A stretch of DNA of 64,000 nt from Tetrahymena thermophila SB210. Its lineage: Eukaryota; Ciliophora; Oligohymenophorea; Hymenostomatida; Tetrahymenidae. Shown one piece after another: positions 57,185 to 64,000 of the stretch; position 1 is the first letter of the stretch; each line of letters begins with the position of its first letter. The notes below the pieces were generated by a model. It was not told the DNA's origin. It did no database searches and was given only the letters and a program-made list of their open reading frames with translations. The translations under genes were made by a program, and so were the position numbers. The stretch covers positions 186,001 to 250,000 of the forward strand of contig NW_002476241.1 in the NCBI RefSeq assembly GCF_000189635.1. Direction: 5' to 3'.

Positions 57185-59416
57185 ATGTTTCATAAGTTAA
57201 AAAAATTCAAGCTAAGAGATATTCTTTCGGATTCCAAAAATTTTTTAGTAGTTAACAAGAAGGTGCTAACCATTTTAGCTGCATCAGCTGCTGTTGCCAC
57301 TGGAACGTATTACATATATAAAAAGAGTAAATTAGGATAATAGAAATAAAAAGCTATAGAGGAATAGGAAAAATAGTCTACTGATGTTTCTGAAGACTCA
57401 GATGAGCTTATTGAAGAGGATTTAAAAAGTAGTTTGTCAAATGTAGACTTCATTAAATGCGAGCACTACGATATAATATTAAATTTTGATAGTGAAACAA
57501 ACATAATTCAAACAAGCGTAAAGCAATTATTAGAAAAATCTATATTATAAGTTTGATGGAAAAAATTAAATAACTTCAAGAATTTTATAAATGTTTTATT
57601 AATAAATTCTAAAAGGTTAATTATCACTTTAAAGTTCAAAAAGAAACTAACGAGATATTGCTTGATATGGATCAGTAAGAAATTATCTATTGTGTTATTG
57701 AAGGGTTATGCTAAAAATTTGAAATTAAGGACATATAAAGCGAATAATAAAGTTAAGAAGGAGTTAAGGAATTAGATTAAAATATTTAAAGCAATTCAAA
57801 ATAATTAAGAATAGAATTAGGTAGGCAAGTGCAAGTTGGAGAGAAGTTAGAATTGACAATTAATTCAATTTGCAGATAAATAAACAATCCATTTGTTAAG
57901 CTCTTTGAAAGCTAAAATATTGATAGTAAATAATTAATTAATTAATTAAATAAATGAATAACTAACTACTCCTACTTTAATATTTCTACTTTTTAAAGCA
58001 TTTTCTAAATATTTATCCATAAAATTTAGATTCTCATAAAGTGTTTATCTCTACTGGTAAAGGCAATTAGAGTATATTTCCTTGTCAGAATTATCCCTCA
58101 GCAATGGCCACATTTGATATAACAATTGTAACTAAATGTCTTTCAATTTCATAAGGAAAGTTTAATTAGGAAAAAGCACAATTAAAAGGTATTGCATCAG
58201 GATAGTATCTAGCTAGTTACCAATATTCAGACTAAAACTATGTATAATCTTATTGAAGAAATTATTTAACAAATTCGAATTATCTTATAACATAAAAAAG
58301 ACTGTTTTTAGATGTCGAAGTAGGACTTAATTACAGAAATTTCACATAATTATAGCAAATATCGAAGAAGTTTAAAGTAAATACAAAAAATAAATTATTA
58401 GTATTTAATTAACACTATCTAATATAACAAAGTTAACGAAAGCATTTCAGTTTTCTAAATAAGAGGACAACACAATATAAATACAATTTAAGAGAGATTT
58501 TCATTTATTTAAAAGAATCCAAATTTATATGAAAAACTCTAAGCCTTGAACTAAGAATACGAAAAGAAAGCTTATGTATAAATTTAAATTTATGAAAAAA
58601 ATTTTAATTAAGTTAATATCATTAAATTTAGTTTATAATTATGCCAAAAGAGATAGATTACCATCATCATTATAATTGTTCACTTGAGCCAATGTAGTTT
58701 ATCCCATCTCATCATATAGAAGGCAATTGCAAAACATTTAAAGAGTTAGCTTTAAAAGGAATAGTTATCAGCCAAATATATGATCACTTGAACTTCAATA
58801 ATAATACTCTTTAAAAAGTTAATAAAGGTATTAAATATTTAAACTAAAATTAAATATTAGTTAATTAATATATCCCTCAAAATAATAGAAATATTGGCAT
58901 ACTTTATTAAATTAGGGCTATAAAAAATCTGTAATTAAAATGAGGTAATTATTTATTTATTTATTTAAATTTAATAAATAATTTTTATTATTAAAAATAT
59001 TTATTCATGTTTTTAAGGAAAGCTTCTAAAATTTTACAAAATGCAGTTTCTATCATATTTAGTTAATAAAATATAAAATCAATATTAGTTTAATAATATT
59101 TTCTTCACAGAATTATTTAATTCATTTGAATTGAATAATTAGATAAATTGATTTGATGATAATTTAAATTTATTAATTTATCTTCTTTATTTGATTTGAA
59201 TATTTTATTTTAAAAAAGATTGAGTAAAAAAAGCATGTGTTCGAATAGATTAATGAGGATAATAATTTTTTCAACAAGATCCAAAAAAAGTTTGATAAAG
59301 AATAAATTGAATAATGCTTAACATAATATCTATCAAAAACATGTCTTTGTTAAGAAAATGAGTAAATTAATTTAAAATTGTTGATATTTATTTACAAACT
59401 TACTTTTATTGATTGA
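57185..59416 (+). CDS. Diverged membrane-anchored M1 aminopeptidase homologue lacking the active site
   Basis: Third member of the tandem array. ATG 57185 gives MFHKLKKFKLRDILSDSKNF, then an anchor LTILAASAAVATGTYYIY and an acidic linker. The first domain is recognisable (SLSNVDFIKCEHYDIILNF, VNYHFKVQ), as is SIFPCQNYPSAMATFDI, matching '[15 protein letters not shown]' of the neighbour. The exon aligning with the catalytic exon reads IIMPKEIDYHHHYNCSLEPM then QFIPSHHIEGNCKTFKELAL and KGIVISQIYDHLNFNN. GGMEN is replaced by CSLEP, and the HExxH zinc motif is gone. Later exons (AYFIKLGLQKICNQNE; KHVFEQINEDNNFFNKIQKK) only faintly match, and the C-terminal helical domain is missing or unrecognisable. 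The frame can be kept open by splicing, so it may be a pseudoenzyme; it could also be a decaying pseudogene. The 3' end at 59416 is tentative. Confidence 0.6.
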
Positions 59417-61490
59417 AAAAGGGAAGAGATACAAAACAATGTGTAATTTGAAAAGTAAATTTATAAATAACTAAAAAAAACAAAGCACATATAATTTAAA
59501 AATGTTTGCAATTGAATATATTTATTAAAAATAAAGTTATCATCTTAATTCATATTTATTTATATCTACAAAAAATTTTCCACTTAATAATTTAGTTATT
59601 AAAAATAATTACAGTTTAATAAATTTAGATGCTTTTTTATTTATGAAATTTATAATAAATACTTTATCGCTAATTAATAACATATCAAAATATTGGAATA
59701 AATAAATAATTAAAACTAAATAATATTTACTGGTTATACATTAAATTTGTTTATTTTATAAAAATTTTATTTTGAAAATATTAGTTTTAATTTTAATCCG
59801 ATAATAAAATATTTTTAATTTACTGATACTAAAATTTGAAAATTTTATGGATACTCCAAAATATTATTAATTTAGATCACCTCTAATTATAATTAATATA
59901 GATATGCTATAATTAAGCATGTCTTATTTTTCTTAACATCTGAGTTAAATGAGAGAATTACATTTATATAATTTATAAATAATATTTAGTTTAAATTTTT
60001 TTTTTTGAAACATAAATATATATATTAACATAACAAAATACATGTTTCTATAATTAAATTTTGTACAAAGTAAAATTGTTTAATTTCGCTAGGTTTTTTA
60101 GCTATGATTTTTGAAATATTTTATTAAAATAGAGACATATATAATAAAAAGTTTAAATTATACTAATAAAGAATCATAAATTTAGATTATTTAATAAAGA
60201 AAGAAAAATATTGTGGTTTACCAATGCAAGCTATTAATTGTATTTTTCTAAATTAGTTTAAATTGAAAGTTTTTAAATTATCTTTAAAATTAATCTCCAT
60301 GCATATTTAAATAATTTATTAAATATTGAGTAATTTAGACAATCGAAATTCATATATGATAAGAGAGATCGATTTATATTTAAAAACAATGAATAATTCA
60401 AAATAAAAGTGTGTATTTTTAAATATTTTACATAGTAAAGCATTTTATTTTTGCTTAAAAATTGTATCACCTTTAATTAGCCACTTATCCTATCTTAAAA
60501 AATATTTTATGACATGCGAAAATGAGCATTAATTTATTAAGTCTCCATTTACAGATCAAAATAATTTTTAGATTTTTAGATTTGTAAGAAATGCTTCTTA
60601 AATTACTAAATAAGAATTTAAGCCAGTTTTTAATTTAGTTTTATTAATAAAAATACATATTTGAGGCAAAATGAATATCTGTTACTAACTCAAATTAATT
60701 CAAATTCATTCATCATCCATTGATTTTATTTTCTAAAAATAGGTAAATGAGTAAGAGTTAATTTTACTATTCTAAAAAATATTTGAGCCAGGCATAAAAC
60801 TTAACTATTCCCTGCTTACCATTCGATTTATCTTATTGAAAAACTGCGCTTAAATTTGTAACATTTTGATTTATTATTCATTTTATAAACTTGTTATATT
60901 TAAATTTAATAAATAAAATTTCTCATCTATTATTTTAAATGAAAGGTTATAGTTGATCTTTTGAATTTTTGCAAGAGTTAAAAATAGATTTTTAAATTTA
61001 AATGCCTATTCTAAAATGGTATAAAGGCATTTTATACGTTTTCCTTCATATAAAAAAATAAAATTATTTGGGAATTTGTTTGTGTTTAGGAAAAAAAAAA
61101 GTATATTTTTAATGCAGGAGAGCATTTAAAATGCTAAGATGAATTAATCTTACTGATCCATACTAATCTACTTAAGCAAATCTTTTAAAATTACTTGTAT
61201 TTTTTAAGGTTCTACCAAATAAGACTCCATTATTTAAAATATACTAATTAACTAATAAAATGCAAAAAAGATGATAATAATAACCAGTATCTTTTATAAA
61301 ACATAAAAGAGTACTTAATCCTTATTGAAAAAAGGTATGTTTTATTTAATTAAATATCAAATATAATTGTAATTCTTGAACATCATTTTTTAGTATATTT
61401 TAATTTTTGAAATAAAATTCAGTTTTTACCAAAAAAAAAATTTTTTGAGTGATTAGAGCACATTTAAAAAATTTGAAAATAAAAAGCAAA
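59417..61490. other. Long AT-rich intergenic region
   Basis: Two kilobases without a supported gene. A 65-codon minus-strand frame at 60273-60470 is hydrophobic, low-complexity sequence and is judged chance. No RNA gene or repeat was recognised. Confidence 0.4.
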
Positions 61491-64000
61491 ATGGAAAAAT
61501 TTACATTATTTTTTCAATCAGTTGTTTTAGAACAATAGTATCAACAACGAAATAGAGCTATGAACTGCAAAATATTCATTAATTTATTGAGATTGTACAT
61601 AATTTCTGTTATTCTTCCAAATATAGTCACACTATGCTTTTCTTATAGCATGAATAGCATGCTGATATCAATTTTAGGAATGACTGCATTATTATTTCAC
61701 CATTTCACTGTGATATTTTTCCCAAAATACTTCAACTTGTGGGCGAATTCTCTTATTTTATTGGTAGGAGTTCTATAGTCAGCTTAGATTTTTATTTTGG
61801 AAAAGTAAAAAGAGGAAGATTAATTTTTTTTCTTCTATTTTGCTGGAAGTACTATTCCAATCCAGATTATTTCAGCTATTCTAAATTCAAATTTCCCTTT
61901 AACTTTTGTTGCATTAAGTGGATCTACTATAATGTAAGTTATTATTTTAAGTATATATAAGCGATGCATTTTACTTCTTTTTAATTAATTGAATCAAGAA
62001 TGATTTAAAAATTTTTTTTTGTGAGTAATAGTTAATTTCTACTGAAAATTTAAGACAGTAACAAAGAAATTAATTGAAATTATTAAATTCCTATTAACAA
62101 AATCTTATATTTTACATGTTTTTTCATTAGTTTGTACTATCCAAAAGGTATTATTTTACGATGAGTTCTTCAAAAGTATATGACTGCAAATTTCAATACG
62201 GAGCTTCCTCTTTATTAGTTATATTTTTCATTTATCTCTCTCAATAATCAAAAAGAAAATAATTTCTCTAGGAGAATTCTAAAAGAGAGTGGGAATTTAT
62301 TGGAAAAAGTATATTGCCTATGAATATAATTACAGTCAAATATCATAAAAAAAATAAACAAATCTCTTTAGATAAGATTAATGATAAAGCAAAGAAGTTC
62401 CTTAATATAAGTACCAATGAAGAATTTTTATAATTTACAAGAAATACTTTTATACTGGATGATATGGATAATTTTTATGATCATGAAATATTTAATAAAT
62501 CAGACTTCTAAACTAATTTCTCAAAATCTTAGTCAGTAAAAATAAATATTCGACAATAAGAAACGCTTGAATAAAAATTACTGTAAACCTTAAAATAAGA
62601 TCTATAATAACACCAGCAATTTTAAGATCATCTCATAGATTTATTCAAAAAATAAAAATAAAATACCTACACATTAAGCAAAAACGAGAAGACTGATAAT
62701 AACAATATACTATAATAAAATATCGCAAAAGAGAGTAAATTCTATGCACTACTCAAAAAGGATAATCAAGCTTTCAAAATATAATTTTAAACATATACTT
62801 TATTGAATTAAAAAAATACGTTTTGCTGTATTTTGATATCAGAATTTGAAGAACAACCGCATTATAATGTCACTGCTTTATAAAATACTAGAACTATTTT
62901 AGAGAAAATGTTTTTTGAAAGTTGCATTTACATAGGTATACATTTTCATTAAATTTTAGACGAATTCTTAAAAAAAATGCTTATAATTTAAAAATATATT
63001 TGAATATTTTCTATTTACAAATTTAAAAATATAAAAATATAAAAATAAAGGTGATAAATTATAAAATATTGTGGAAAATATCTCAGATTAAGAAATAATC
63101 AAAGCAAATGTTTATTTGAGTTACAACAGAATGTATAATCTTAAAGATTATTTCTAAATATTAAAAAATCAATTCAAAATAAGACTTGAAAGCTCAGTGA
63201 TTTCATCTATTTCGTTACATTCTTTGAGTAATCAAATGAATATTTTAATTAAAAGTATATTAAACAAGAAGAATTTTCAAATAAAACACATAAATTGTAA
63301 TTCTCAAACATTAATAAATACTTACGCTGATAAAATAACTCAGTTATTAATCAATTTAATTAATTTTTCTACAAGAAAAATGTAAAATTAATATCAAAAA
63401 AAGTCGGCAATATTTCATTATATAAATAACAATAAAAAACAATTAGTTGAAAATTAATCTTCTGAATAGACTAATTATGATGAAATTGAATTTGAATTTC
63501 ATTAAAAGTAATAATCTATTCAAAATTTGAAAATTTATTAGCCTGATATATGCAAGTGCAACATTTAAGAAATCAGTGCTACTAATTAAGAATTTTAAAT
63601 TTAATAAAAACAATAGTAAGATAAAGTTATCGAATGTGAATAAGAATAAAAATGTGTTTAATAAAAAGATACTTCAACTTTAAATTTGAATGATATAGAG
63701 TTATCTTTCGAATTATTAAAAGGAGAAAATGCAATTTCAGATATTCTCAAAATTAAAATTTCTTAAACGAAATCTGATGCATCTTTACATGATATACTTA
63801 ATATCTTATAAAATATTGAAATTTAAAATGTAAATAGTATATCAGATAAAAGCAATTAAGAGTAAATTGAATGGAAAGTTAACTACAACATAATAGGAAA
63901 CATAGGACCATTCTACAACCTTTATGCAAGAAAATCTCCAGATTAAGTTAATATTTTATTAAATTTTTTTATAATTAAAAAAATAATTATAATTAAAAAA
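61491..64000 (+). CDS. Membrane histidine-kinase-like protein (5' part, runs off the window)
   Basis: ATG 61491 opens MEKFTLFFQSVVLEQQYQQR. Several hydrophobic segments follow: FINLLRLYIISVILPNIVTL, MLISILGMTALLFHHFTVIF, NSLILLVGVL and FPLTFVALSGSTIM, then after an intron (about 61933-62129) SSLLVIFFIYLSQQ. About five membrane passes are predicted. A cytoplasmic K/Q-rich region leads to SKREWEFIGKSILPMNIITV, a possible PAS-like or juxtamembrane region. After an intron near 62935-63050 comes QIKHINCNSQTLINTYADKI followed by TQLLINLINFSTRKM. This matches the N-box of GHKL/histidine-kinase ATPases ('D..RL.QVLINLLSNAIKF'), although the usual Asn of 'LLSNA' is replaced. No clear H-box histidine was found in a canonical context. 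G-boxes, if any, would lie beyond 64000; the visible remainder is Q/N-rich. Incomplete. Confidence 0.6.

Noticed and set aside
1..64000. tRNA genes, CRISPR arrays, IS elements, Tetrahymena-type chromosome breakage sequence
   Set aside because: I scanned for T-loop-like GGTTCRA boxes, regular spaced repeats, transposase-like frames and the 15-bp CBS core and found no convincing instance. A computed tRNA search would be needed to exclude tRNAs fully.

Overview
The window looks like macronuclear DNA of a Tetrahymena-type oligohymenophorean ciliate. It is extremely AT-rich. Every recognisable gene reads through TAA and TAG as glutamine and stops only at TGA. Genes are split by AT-rich GT...AG introns of about 45 to 520 nt, longer than the ~25 nt typical of Paramecium. 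Standard-code ORFs are therefore only fragments of the real genes, and coordinates below come from reading with the ciliate code and splicing by eye. No rRNA, tRNA, transposon or CRISPR array was recognised.

Layout. 1-5.3 kb: a 3'-truncated proteasome Rpn5 homologue (-), the rRNA-processing factor RRP36 (-), and an acidic-tailed protein with an RMI1-like OB region (+). 6.2-14.6 kb: two tandem paralogues of a large two-pass membrane protein, with a relict tail of a third copy between them. 15.3-17.9 kb: a PEX4-like ubiquitin-conjugating enzyme (+) and a minimal DPY30 protein (-). 19.4-24.1 kb: a cytosolic carboxypeptidase (M14, AGBL/CCP type; -) with long Q/N-rich extensions. 25.9-30.7 kb: a secretory saposin/canopy-like protein (+) and a TRIM-like zinc-finger/coiled-coil protein with GGLF repeats (-). 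30.7-34 kb: gene-free, with degenerate repeats.

34-40.9 kb: a polycystin-type channel gene encoding two successive channel modules in one reading frame (+). 41.9-48.3 kb: a small single-exon protein with a possible ubiquitin-like fold (-) and a large coiled-coil protein (-). 50-59.4 kb: three tandem M1 aminopeptidases of leukotriene-A4-hydrolase type (+): a soluble intact copy, a membrane-anchored intact copy, and a membrane-anchored copy that has lost its active site. 61.5-64 kb: the 5' part of a membrane histidine-kinase-like protein that leaves the window (+).

Several genes (carboxypeptidase, polycystin, coiled-coil protein, DPY30) belong to families common in ciliary, basal-body or chromatin biology, but there is no operon-like logic. 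The main evolutionary signal is local tandem duplication followed by divergence, seen in the membrane-protein pair and in the M1 trio.
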